Assembly: GCA_937980645.1 (NCBI GenBank)
Contig: CALJPQ010000010.1
Location: 1 to 64,000, forward strand
Length of the DNA: 64,000 nt
Origin: an uncultured Saprospiraceae bacterium
GTDB taxonomy: Bacteria; Bacteroidota; Bacteroidia; Chitinophagales; Saprospiraceae
Direction of reading: 5' to 3'
The notes below the pieces were generated by a model. The model was not told the origin of the DNA. It searched no databases and was given only the letters and a program-made list of their open reading frames with translations. The translations under genes and the position numbers were made by a program. Shown here in pieces: positions 24,682-32,218 of this stretch (its first letter is position 1; every line of letters starts with the position of its first letter).

Positions 24682-25803
24682 ATGCCCCGGCTTTCACACC
24701 CGTCCGTACTTTCGGTACTCATACTCCTCTGTACCGCCTGTGCCAACCGGCGCATTCCGGACGCCACAACGCTGGCCCCCCTGGCCGAACGCCCTAAAAA
24801 TATCATCCTACTCATCGGCGACGGCATGGCTACGCCTCAAATCAGCGCATCGCTGTACTGGCGCGGGGTCGGCCGCTCGGTGTGGGAGCGTTTCCCTTTT
24901 GTAGGCTTCCATCAAAGCCACGCCTACGACGAGCGCGTAACGGACTCCGCCGCTGGCGCTACAGCCTTCGCCTGCGGCCAGAAGACCAAAAATGGCGCTA
25001 TCGGCCTCGTCCCACCCGACTATACACCCTGCCGTACCATCCTGCAAGAACTCTCCTCGCGCGGCTGGGCCACCGGCATGGTGGTTACCTGCTCAGCCAC
25101 ACATGCCACACCTGCCAGCTTCATCGCCCACCAGGACCTGCGCGCTTTCACCGAATACATCGCCGAAGACTACCTGCATACGCCCCTAGATTGCTTCATC
25201 GGAGGTGGGAGAGGCTACTTCAGCGACCGGCCCGACCACAAAAACCTGCTCGACTCGCTCCGACAGCGCGGCTATGCTGTCCGCGCCGGTGTCGGCTTCG
25301 GCCACTTGCCTCTCGACGGCTCCGCTCCCTTCTACCTCTTCACTGCCGAGCGCGAGCCACCCAGCGCCCATGAAGGCCGCCGATACCTACCCACCGCTAC
25401 TGCTCGAGCCTGCGAATACCTCCAAAAACGCAGCCCAAAAGGCTTCTTCCTCATGGTTGAAGGCAGCCAGATTGACTGGGCCCTACATGCCAACGATGCC
25501 AACTGGCTCAAAGCCGAGATGCTCGACTTCGAAGCCACCGTCGCCGAAGCCCTCCGATTCGCCCAGCAAAACGGCGAAACCTTAGTCATCGTTACCGGCG
25601 ACCACGAATGTGGAGGCATGAGCCTCAACGCCGTCAAGAACCCCAAACACTTCGAGGTGGCCTTCACTTCGCGCCTGCACTCCGCTGCCATGGTGCCCGT
25701 TTTCGCTTACGGCCCTAAAGCCAACCTCTTCTCCGGCATCTACGACAACACCGATATCTATTTTAAAATGTGGGAAGCGCTGGGCGTGAAAAAGGAATGG
25801 TGA
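24682..25803 (+). CDS. Alkaline phosphatase, exported, possible lipoprotein
   Basis: 373 residues, 6 bp after lolD and probably co-transcribed. The N-terminus VLSVLILLCTACANRR is a signal peptide with a cysteine that could be lipidated, though the lipobox is not ideal. Metal and catalytic motifs are in order: NIILLIGDGMATPQ (first Zn/Mg Asp), RVTDSAAGATAFACG with nucleophile S89, TCSATHATPASF, FLMVEGSQIDWALHAND and VTGDHECGGMSL. These match the PhoA superfamily; the size is smaller than E. coli PhoA. It would release phosphate from monoesters in the periplasm or at the cell surface. No Pho-box-like site was identified. Confidence 0.92.
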   Translation: MPRLSHPSVLSVLILLCTACANRRIPDATTLAPLAERPKNIILLIGDGMATPQISASLYWRGVGRSVWERFPFVGFHQSHAYDERVTDSAAGATAFACGQKTKNGAIGLVPPDYTPCRTILQELSSRGWATGMVVTCSATHATPASFIAHQDLRAFTEYIAEDYLHTPLDCFIGGGRGYFSDRPDHKNLLDSLRQRGYAVRAGVGFGHLPLDGSAPFYLFTAEREPPSAHEGRRYLPTATARACEYLQKRSPKGFFLMVEGSQIDWALHANDANWLKAEMLDFEATVAEALRFAQQNGETLVIVTGDHECGGMSLNAVKNPKHFEVAFTSRLHSAAMVPVFAYGPKANLFSGIYDNTDIYFKMWEALGVKKEW

Positions 25804-25921
25804 AAATGGGCAGCCCGGGCGCCGATTTTCAATACCTATTCGCTCCGAAAATCGAGACATTTTTTAGTTTTTTGGAGAAACATACAGCCAATTTATTACT
25901 ATCCATCGCTACACTTCTCAT

Positions 25922-26971
25922 ATGCTTGAGTTCAGCAATGCTCATCTGCGTCGCGTCGCCGTTGCCTGGGTGGGCGCCAAATCCCGAAACGAGGGCGTTT
26001 ACCTGCCCAAACAGCTCCTCATCCCGCCGCATGATGTGGTGCACGAGTGGCTATTAGGCGCCTTCCTCAAACCCTTTGAAAAGGCGGCGGAGTTCTTTTA
26101 CTTCTTCCACGAGGAAGACGTCAGCCATCACCCGGTGTTTCAGTCGTGCAACACCGTGTTTCAAGACCCGGATGCCCTGCCCGAAGAAGCCGCACGCTTA
26201 GCCCAACACCTGTACGAACACTCCGAAAACAGCCGCATGCAGGGCGGCGAATTCCTTGTCATGCACTTCGAGGGCCTCGTGCTGGGCGGCGAAGCCACCT
26301 CCGCCATCGGCCTGTGGAAAGTGCAGCACCCACAGCAGTTTCTCCACGTCGAGCGATTGCCCGAACAGTATGCCCTCAGCGTGCGCAGCGGCATCTCGCC
26401 CGAAAAACCCGAAACCGCCGCCCTCGTCTTCAGCCTAGACGAAATGGACGGATACCGCCTCTGCGCCATAGACACCGTCTCCAAACGCGACGAACGCTCC
26501 TTCTGGAAAGACGATTTCCTTCGACTCCGCCCCGTAGAAGACCACTATTTCCAGACCCGACACTACATCGCCCTCTCTGGCGAATTCATCCAACACAAAC
26601 TACCACACCGCTTCGGCCTCGACCGCACTGACCAACTCGACGCCCTATACCGATCCGGCCTCTACTTCAAAGAAAACGAACACTTCGACGCCGAACACTA
26701 CGCCAAAACCCTGTTCTCCGAAGAAGAACAACAACAAGCCTTCAAAGCCTACCGCGACGAATACGCCCAGGCATACGCCGTCCCACTCGAAGACCGCTTC
26801 GACATCAGTAAACCCGCCGTCAAAAAAGAATTCAAAATCCTCAAAAGCGTCATCAAATTAGACAAAAACTTTCACATCTACGTCCACGGCCGCCGCGACC
26901 TCATTGAACGAGGCTACGACGAAGAACGCGGCAAAAAGTACTATAAGGTCTATTTCGATGAAGAGGAGTAA
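25922..26971 (+). CDS. Nucleoid-associated protein, NdpA/YejK family
   Basis: 349 residues. The N-terminal part (FSNAHLRRVAVAWVGAKSRN) and the blocks MQGGEFLVMHFEGLVL, SAIGLWKV and KRDERSFWKDDFLRL follow the NdpA family. The protein binds the nucleoid in proteobacteria; the molecular role in Bacteroidota is not established. The C-terminal 60 residues are Lys/Asp/Glu-rich (FKILKSVIKLDKNFHIYVHG). It follows the phosphatase by 118 bp with no clear promoter between. Start choice is the first ATG of the frame. Confidence 0.82.
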   Translation: MLEFSNAHLRRVAVAWVGAKSRNEGVYLPKQLLIPPHDVVHEWLLGAFLKPFEKAAEFFYFFHEEDVSHHPVFQSCNTVFQDPDALPEEAARLAQHLYEHSENSRMQGGEFLVMHFEGLVLGGEATSAIGLWKVQHPQQFLHVERLPEQYALSVRSGISPEKPETAALVFSLDEMDGYRLCAIDTVSKRDERSFWKDDFLRLRPVEDHYFQTRHYIALSGEFIQHKLPHRFGLDRTDQLDALYRSGLYFKENEHFDAEHYAKTLFSEEEQQQAFKAYRDEYAQAYAVPLEDRFDISKPAVKKEFKILKSVIKLDKNFHIYVHGRRDLIERGYDEERGKKYYKVYFDEEE

Positions 26972-27157
26972 ATAGGGGTGAAACTCCAATTGATTATTAG
27001 GCAGTGAAATGAATTAACTGACAGTCAGGCGAAATGTGTTCCTAACTCAATGATAGTCAAAAGTTTAGTCAAATATCTTCAGTTAAAATCCGCCATTACC
27101 GATTATTACTTAATCTTATGCAGTCAGGACAAAATGCCATCGTCCTCAGGCGGTAAG

Positions 27158-27271
27158 GTCGCCACGAATGCACGAATGAAAAACGAATGGTTCGTGTCTT
27201 TCTTCGTGAAGGTTCAGAGACGACACCTCCCCGCGGGAGATGTCGTCTCAAATTCGTGCATTTGTGGCTAC
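27158..27271. repeat. Intergenic hairpin repeat with inverted ends, copy 2 (MITE/REP-like)
   Basis: Imperfect 21-nt inverted ends at 27158-27178 (GTCGCCACGAATGCACGAATG) and 27251-27271 flank an inner hairpin with 15-nt arms at 27217-27231 and 27235-27249 (one mismatch, 3-nt loop). The right half is shared with the copy at 19067-19120. It lies in a 465-bp gene-free, AT-richer gap (26972-27436) after the nucleoid-associated protein gene. No reading frame is inside, so it would be a non-autonomous element. Confidence 0.75.
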
Positions 27272-27330
27272 TTTTTTAATGGATAAGGCGCAGGTTGAGA
27301 CGCCCACAGGCTTCGGGATTTTATTCCTTC

Positions 27331-27402
27331 ACGGCAGAGGACGCCGGGAAACGCTGAGAGAAAATACCTCCGCGGGCCTCTGCGTGCTCTGCGGTTTTTT
27401 AA
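27331..27402. repeat. Second intergenic inverted repeat (CTCTGCGTGCTCTGCGG type)
   Basis: A left arm ACGGCAGAGGACGCCG (27331-27346) is partly complementary to the right arm CTCTGCGTGCTCTGCGGT (27378-27395), which is followed by TTTTTAATCTTTT. This resembles a short repeat word found in intergenic DNA of many bacteria. On the plus strand it could also work as a terminator. Confidence 0.45.
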
Positions 27403-27436
27403 TCTTTTGCCTCGTACCAGCCTTGCGTGAGGTCAG

Positions 27437-28390
27437 TTACAATTCTTCGCACCCCGGCAGTAAATCTTTTTCAATCAGATACTCATTGCGTGTAGGCGAG
27501 TTTCGGTTGATGATTTCAGCCAGGAAGCCAGTGAGGAACAGTTGGGTGCCCACGATGAGGGCCAGGATGCCGAAGAAGAACAGCGGTCGGTCGGCGATGC
27601 CGTAGGCTTTGTACACCAATTTGGCCCAGCTCAGATAGGCCAGGAAGGCGAAGCCGATGAGGAACGACAGCACGCCGAGGGTTCCGAAGAAGTGCATGGG
27701 GCGTTTGCCGAACTTGCCCACGAAATAGACCGACAGCAGGTCTAAGAAGCCGTTGATGTAGCGCTCCCAGCCGAATTTGCTGTGTCCGTATCGGCGGGCG
27801 CGATGTTCGACCACCTTTTCGCCGATGCGCCGGAAGCCGGCCCATTTGGCCAGCACGGGTATCCAGCGGTGCATTTCGCCATAGACCTCGATGGCTTTCA
27901 CGACTGATTGGCGGTAGGCTTTGAGGCCGCAGTTGAAGTCGTGCAGCGGGATACCGCTCATCCACCGGGCCACGGCGTTGAACAGTTTGCTGGGCAGTCG
28001 CTTTTCTAAGGGGTCGTGGCGTTTTTTCTTCCATCCGCTAACTAAATCGTAGCCCTCTTCGGTGATCATTCGATAGAGTTCGGGTATTTCGTCTGGGCTG
28101 TCTTGCAGGTCGGCGTCGAGGGTGATGACGACCTGCCCCTGGGCAGCCTGGAAGCCCACGTGCAGGGCAGCCGATTTGCCGTAGTTGCGCCGGAACTTGA
28201 TGGCCCGGATGTTCGGATTGGCGGCGCGCAGAGACTCGATGACGATCCAGGAGTCGTCGGTGCTACCGTCGTCCACGAAGATGATTTCATAGCGAAGGCC
28301 TTGCGCCTCGACGACGCGGCGTATCCAGGCCTCGAGTTCGGGGAGGCTTTCCGCTTCGTTTTTCAGGGGGATCACTAAAGAGAGGTTCAT
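27437..28390 (-). CDS. GT2 polyprenyl-phosphate glycosyltransferase (GtrB/DPM1-like)
   Basis: 317 residues. The GT-A domain begins MNLSLVIPLKNEAESLPELE; the metal-binding and donor motifs are EIIFVDDGSTDDSW and VVITLDADLQDSPDEIPELY. FNCGLKAYRQ and the HRWIPVL segment are typical of DPM1/GtrB-type enzymes that transfer a hexose to undecaprenyl phosphate. Two C-terminal transmembrane helices follow (about 232-255 and 266-292). The lipid-linked sugar would feed glycan modification on the outer face of the inner membrane. Its ATG overlaps the stop of the upstream methyltransferase gene by 4 nt, implying translational coupling. Confidence 0.9.
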   Translation of the reverse strand: MNLSLVIPLKNEAESLPELEAWIRRVVEAQGLRYEIIFVDDGSTDDSWIVIESLRAANPNIRAIKFRRNYGKSAALHVGFQAAQGQVVITLDADLQDSPDEIPELYRMITEEGYDLVSGWKKKRHDPLEKRLPSKLFNAVARWMSGIPLHDFNCGLKAYRQSVVKAIEVYGEMHRWIPVLAKWAGFRRIGEKVVEHRARRYGHSKFGWERYINGFLDLLSVYFVGKFGKRPMHFFGTLGVLSFLIGFAFLAYLSWAKLVYKAYGIADRPLFFFGILALIVGTQLFLTGFLAEIINRNSPTRNEYLIEKDLLPGCEEL

Positions 28391-29127
28391 AGATTGAATT
28401 TTGTCAGCGGATTGTTGGGAGATTTCGGGTTGTGGCCGGGTATGTACTCCTCGCGTTGGAGGTAAACAGGCAACAGGGGTGGAGCGTCTTTGCTGATGGG
28501 GATGGCGTGCCGGCGCGGCCAGGCTTTGCCGGTGAGCATGTTTTTCCAGCGTTGGAAGAGTTGCTCCTGTTGTTCAGGGGTCAGGCGCGGCCTGTCGGAG
28601 TAATAGCCTGCCAGGGCGCGCTGTCGGCGGGCTTCGAAGAGGCTGACGGCGCAGGCGACGGAGATGTTGAGGCTTTCGGTGAAGCCTTCGTGTGGGATGA
28701 TGAAGTTTCCATCGGCCAAAGCAACGGCTTCGGATGAAAGGCCTTCGTCTTCATTGCCGAAGACTAAGGCCGTTGGCTGCGTCAGGTCGAGGTCGTACAA
28801 GGAGGGGCTTTTTTCGCCCAAGTGAGTAGTCAAGATGCGTCCATAGCGTTCGCGCACGCGGCGGAAGCATTCCTGCAAATCTTCAAAGACATAGACGTCA
28901 ATCCATTTGAAGGCGCCGCCAGAGGTTTTTTTACCCAGTTTCAAGTGGCGTTGCTGGAGGAAGCGCTCCGTATAGACGACAAAGATTTCGCGCACGCCCA
29001 CGGCATCGCACGAGCGCATGACCGCACTGATGTTGAGCGGGTCGTGCACGTTTTCGAGCACCACCGTCAGGTCGGGCTGGCTGCGCCGAATGACTTCGCG
29101 GATGCGTTGTTCGCGGGATGGGCTCAT
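28387..29127 (-). CDS. TrmH-family tRNA/rRNA 2'-O-methyltransferase
   Basis: 246 residues. SPOUT knot motifs are visible: motif 1 LENVHDPLNISAVMRSCDAV, motif 2 PTALVFGNEDEGLSSEAV and motif 3 FIIPHEGFTESLNISVACAV. The order and spacing fit TrmH, which methylates the ribose of G18 in tRNA, and the C-terminal extension of about 70 residues (ARRQRALAGYYSDRPRLTPE) also matches that subfamily. An rRNA-modifying RlmB relative cannot be excluded. It precedes the GT2 gene with a 4-nt overlap. Confidence 0.88.
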   Translation of the reverse strand: MSPSREQRIREVIRRSQPDLTVVLENVHDPLNISAVMRSCDAVGVREIFVVYTERFLQQRHLKLGKKTSGGAFKWIDVYVFEDLQECFRRVRERYGRILTTHLGEKSPSLYDLDLTQPTALVFGNEDEGLSSEAVALADGNFIIPHEGFTESLNISVACAVSLFEARRQRALAGYYSDRPRLTPEQQEQLFQRWKNMLTGKAWPRRHAIPISKDAPPLLPVYLQREEYIPGHNPKSPNNPLTKFNL

Positions 29128-29266
29128 GGCGTCAGGTTGCTTTTTGTCGTAGTCGGGTCAGGAAAAAATGGAAGGGTCGCTCACATCGCAGGCAGCGGAT
29201 TGCTCAGGGTATTCGTTAAAAAAGCGACAACAAGCAGAAAGTAGGTTTTTTAGTTGGTTTTATCGG

Positions 29267-29296
29267 AAAGGCGCGCCGCAATGGGGGCGCCTTTTG
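29267..29296 (-). terminator. Possible terminator after the amidase gene
   Basis: AAAGGCGC and GCGCCTTT can form an 8-bp stem just past the stop of the minus-strand hydrolase gene. The T-run on the minus strand is short, so this is a weak call; on the plus strand the hairpin is followed by a better T-rich stretch. Confidence 0.35.
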
Positions 29297-29300
29297 CTTT

Positions 29301-30176
29301 TCAGTCTCGATAGCGGCGCGCCAGGTCCTGATAGAAGTCAATGCGGCGGTCGCGCAGGAAGGGCCACATGCGGCGCACGGTTTCAGTGCGGCTCAGGTCA
29401 AGGTCCACCACAGCGACCTCCTCGCGATCGGCGCTGGCCTGGTAGAGGATTTCGCCCTGCGGCCCCGCCACAAAGCTCTGGCCCCAGAACTGGATACCGC
29501 CTGTTACGCCCGTCCAGTCTGGCTCGTAGCCGACGCGATTGACCGTAATGACCGGCAAACCATTGGCCACAGCATGGCCACGTTGCACGGTAAACCAGGC
29601 ATCGTGCTGGCGCGCCTTTTCGGCCTGTGGGTCCGTACTCTCCCACCCTATTGCAGTTGGGTAAATGAGCACTTCCGCTCCGGCCAGGGCCATCAGGCGC
29701 GCGGCCTCGGGGTACCACTGATCCCAACAAACCAATACGCCCAGCTTGCCCACCGAAGTGGCAATCGGTTCAAAGCCCAGATCACCAGGCGTGAAATAGA
29801 ACTTTTCGTAATAAGCCGGATCATCAGGAATGTGCATCTTGCGGTATTTGCCAGCAATGGCGCCATCCCGCTCAAACACTACTGCCGTGTTGTGGTAAAG
29901 ACCTGGCGCGCGCTTTTCAAAAAGCGAACTCACCAACACCACGCCGTGCCGACGCGCCGCCTCCGAAAATACCTCTGTGTCCGGACCCGGAATTGGCTCG
30001 GCAAGGTCAAACATGGCCGGGTCTTCGGCCTGACAGAAATAGATGCCGCAATGCAACTCCTGCAAAACCACCAGACGAGCGCCCCGACGGGCACACTCGG
30101 CAATGCCTTCGAGCGATTTCCGGATATTGGCCTGCTTATCGGGGCCGCACGACTGCTGAACGATGCCTGCTTTCAT
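29301..30176 (-). CDS. Carbon-nitrogen hydrolase, N-carbamoylputrescine amidase type
   Basis: 291 residues from the ATG at 30174-30176 (MKAGIVQQSCGPDK); the frame is open 12 codons further, but that start overlaps the promoter. The nitrilase catalytic triad is present: Glu in LVVLQELHCGIYF, Lys in AGKYRKMHIPDDPAYYEKFY, Cys in LVCWDQWYPEAARLMAL. The sequence around these, with HIPDDPAYYEKFYF and YPTAIGW, fits AguB, which makes putrescine from N-carbamoylputrescine. The usual partner agmatine deiminase (aguA) is not adjacent here. Monocistronic by context. Confidence 0.88.
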   Translation of the reverse strand: MKAGIVQQSCGPDKQANIRKSLEGIAECARRGARLVVLQELHCGIYFCQAEDPAMFDLAEPIPGPDTEVFSEAARRHGVVLVSSLFEKRAPGLYHNTAVVFERDGAIAGKYRKMHIPDDPAYYEKFYFTPGDLGFEPIATSVGKLGVLVCWDQWYPEAARLMALAGAEVLIYPTAIGWESTDPQAEKARQHDAWFTVQRGHAVANGLPVITVNRVGYEPDWTGVTGGIQFWGQSFVAGPQGEILYQASADREEVAVVDLDLSRTETVRRMWPFLRDRRIDFYQDLARRYRD

Positions 30177-30182
30177 GGGGGG

Positions 30183-30190
30183 CAAAAGTA
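30183..30190 (-). promoter_or_regulatory. -7 promoter box of the amidase gene
   Basis: The minus strand reads TACTTTTG (full TAnnTTTG match) with a TTG about 19-20 nt upstream. The box ends 6 nt before the ATG at 30176, predicting a leaderless or nearly leaderless mRNA. Confidence 0.55.
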
Positions 30191-30307
30191 ACAGCTCGGA
30201 GACAAAAGACAATCGCGCAAAGAGGCGCGGCCTCCCCCGATAAAGAGCGCCTGGCGGTAAATTTCACCAAAATAAAAGGTTTTTCTCGTCAATAAAAGCC
30301 TGCGCCG

Positions 30308-30315
30308 TATCTTTG
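30308..30315 (+). promoter_or_regulatory. -7 promoter box of the rimP-nusA operon
   Basis: TATCTTTG, a full match to TAnnTTTG. Transcription would begin near 30321 and give a leader of about 70 nt ahead of rimP. Confidence 0.6.
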
Positions 30316-30327
30316 CACCGACCTTGC

Positions 30328-30379
30328 GGGGCATGGCCAACGAAAGGGAACCTCAGGTTCCCTTTTTGTTTATGTGCCC
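30328..30379 (+). promoter_or_regulatory. Candidate rimP leader attenuator (terminator hairpin in the 5' UTR)
   Basis: A perfect 10-bp stem AAAGGGAACC / GGTTCCCTTT (30343-30352 and 30356-30365) with loop TCA is followed by TTGTTT, a good intrinsic terminator. It lies between the -7 box at 30308 and the rimP start at 30390. GGGCAT (30329-30334) can also pair with GTGCCC (30374-30379), enclosing the hairpin and its T-tract in a longer helix. This suggests regulated read-through into rimP-nusA. The regulatory role is inference. Confidence 0.6.
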
Positions 30380-30389
30380 GCCAGAAGCG

Positions 30390-30878
30390 ATGAATGCTAT
30401 GGAGCTGACCGAACGCATTGAACAACTACTGGCCGAACTTTTCGCCACTAACGAACGCCTGGCCGACTGTTTTACGGTGGAAATCAGCCTCCAGCCGCGC
30501 AACAAACTGTGCGTTTTTGTGGATAGCGACTCGGGCATCAACTTTGATAAGTGCAAGATCATCAGCCGATATTTGGAAGCGCACTTAGACGCCAACGGCT
30601 GGCTGGGCGATAAATACGTCCTCGAAGTCAGTAGCCCTGGCGTGGGGCGCCCTTTGCGGCAGTGGCGTCAGTATCGAAACAACATCGGCCGCCACCTGCT
30701 TGTAACACTGCAAGACGGCACTTCGCAACGCGGCGTACTGAAAGCCGTCGAGGAAGATCACTTAGTGCTGGAGCAGGAGACCAAAGAAAAACAAGGCCAT
30801 AAATCGGTGCGCGTTCTCGCAGAGCGTTCCATACCTTTTGAGCAGATTGCTACGGCTGTTGTCAAAATAGTTTTTTGA
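30390..30878 (+). CDS. rimP: Ribosome maturation factor RimP
   Basis: 162 residues from the ATG at 30390 (MNAMELTERIEQLL); an ATG at 30372 would begin inside the leader helix and 30399 is also possible. Conserved RimP text includes VFVDSDSGINFDKCKIISRYLE and YVLEVSSPGVGRPLRQWRQY (the SPG-x-x-RPL motif), followed by an Sm-like C-terminal domain. It assists 30S subunit maturation. nusA follows after 69 bp, the standard pairing. Confidence 0.94.
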   Translation: MNAMELTERIEQLLAELFATNERLADCFTVEISLQPRNKLCVFVDSDSGINFDKCKIISRYLEAHLDANGWLGDKYVLEVSSPGVGRPLRQWRQYRNNIGRHLLVTLQDGTSQRGVLKAVEEDHLVLEQETKEKQGHKSVRVLAERSIPFEQIATAVVKIVF

Positions 30879-30947
30879 GATTAACGGACACTAATCTGTA
30901 TGTTTTTCTGGCCAAAAGGCCCATCCACACACAAATAAAGCATTTTT

Positions 30948-32195
30948 ATGGAAAATTTTGTAGGGGTATTTTCCGAATTTAAAACCGTCAAGAACATAGA
31001 CCGCCCCACCATGGTGCGCGTGCTGGAAGACGTTTTTCGCACCCTCATTCGGCGCAAATACGGGTCGGATGAGAACTTCGACGTCATTGTCAACGTCTCT
31101 ACGGGCGATCTGGAGATCTGGCGCGTGCGCCAGGTAGTGCCCGATGGTGAAGTAACGGACGAAAACACTCAGATAAGCGAGTCGGAAGCACGGCTGATAG
31201 ATGCCGACCTGAATGTAGGCGATGAGTGCTATGAGCAGCTCAGCATCGAGGATTTTGGCCGCCGGGCCATCACCGCTGCCCGCCAGACGCTGGTATCGCG
31301 CATCCTGGAGCTGGAAAAAGACGAGATCTACCGCCGCTACTCGGAGATGATCGGCGAGGTGGTTACTGGCGAAGTCAGCCAGGTACTCAAGCGCGAGCTG
31401 CTCCTCGTGGACGAAAGCACGGGCCGCGAATTGGTTTTGCCGCGCTCGGAGATGATTAAAGGCGACTATTACCGCAAGGGCGACCTAGTGCGCGGCGTCA
31501 TTCGTCGGGTCGAGATGCGCAACAACACACCTTATATTATTATTAGCCGTACCGATCCTCTCTTCTTGCAGCGACTCATGGAGGCGGAGGTGCCAGAGAT
31601 TGAAGACGGCATCATTGAAATCAAAAACGTGGTGCGCATCCCTGGCGAACGCGCAAAGGTAGCCGTAGAGAGCCACGACGACCGCATTGATCCCGTAGGA
31701 GCCTGCGTAGGCATGAAGGGCAGCCGTATCCACGGCATCGTGCGCGAGCTGCGCAACGAGAACATTGACATCATTGTCTATACCAGCAACATCCAGTTGT
31801 ACATCCAGCGAAGCCTGACGCCCGCAAAAGTCAGCCGTATCGAAGTAGATACAGCCAAAAAACGCGCAAGTGTTTACCTGGAGCCCGATCAGGTCAGCCT
31901 GGCCATAGGCAAGGGCGGCTCCAACATCAAGCTGGCTTCCAAACTAACCGGCTACGAAATTGATGTGTACCGCAATACGCCTCAAGAGTACGAGATAGAT
32001 GACGTCGAACTTGAAGAGTTTTCCGACGAAATCGAGCCCTGGATTATCCAGACGCTTAAAGGCATTGGCTGCGACACTGCCCGGCAGGTGCTCGAACTGA
32101 CGCCAGAAGAAATTGCACGCCGTACCGATCTGGAAGAGGAAACCATTCGAGAAGTGCTGGCCATCCTGGCCCGCGAATTCGAAAACGAAGCGTAA
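30948..32195 (+). CDS. nusA: Transcription termination/antitermination factor NusA
   Basis: 415 residues. The N-terminal RNA polymerase-binding domain (1-130) is followed by S1 (GEVVTGEVSQVLKRELLLVD), KH1 (RAKVAVESHDDRIDPVGACV, GMKGSRI) and KH2 (VSLAIGKGGSNIKLASKLTG). A short helix-hairpin-helix-like tail (LKGIGCDTARQVLELTPEEI) ends the protein. NusA controls pausing, termination and antitermination. In most bacteria infB follows nusA; here the next gene is a helicase. Confidence 0.96.
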   Translation: MENFVGVFSEFKTVKNIDRPTMVRVLEDVFRTLIRRKYGSDENFDVIVNVSTGDLEIWRVRQVVPDGEVTDENTQISESEARLIDADLNVGDECYEQLSIEDFGRRAITAARQTLVSRILELEKDEIYRRYSEMIGEVVTGEVSQVLKRELLLVDESTGRELVLPRSEMIKGDYYRKGDLVRGVIRRVEMRNNTPYIIISRTDPLFLQRLMEAEVPEIEDGIIEIKNVVRIPGERAKVAVESHDDRIDPVGACVGMKGSRIHGIVRELRNENIDIIVYTSNIQLYIQRSLTPAKVSRIEVDTAKKRASVYLEPDQVSLAIGKGGSNIKLASKLTGYEIDVYRNTPQEYEIDDVELEEFSDEIEPWIIQTLKGIGCDTARQVLELTPEEIARRTDLEEETIREVLAILAREFENEA

Positions 32196-32218
32196 GACGA
32201 GTCAGCGCCACTATAGCC

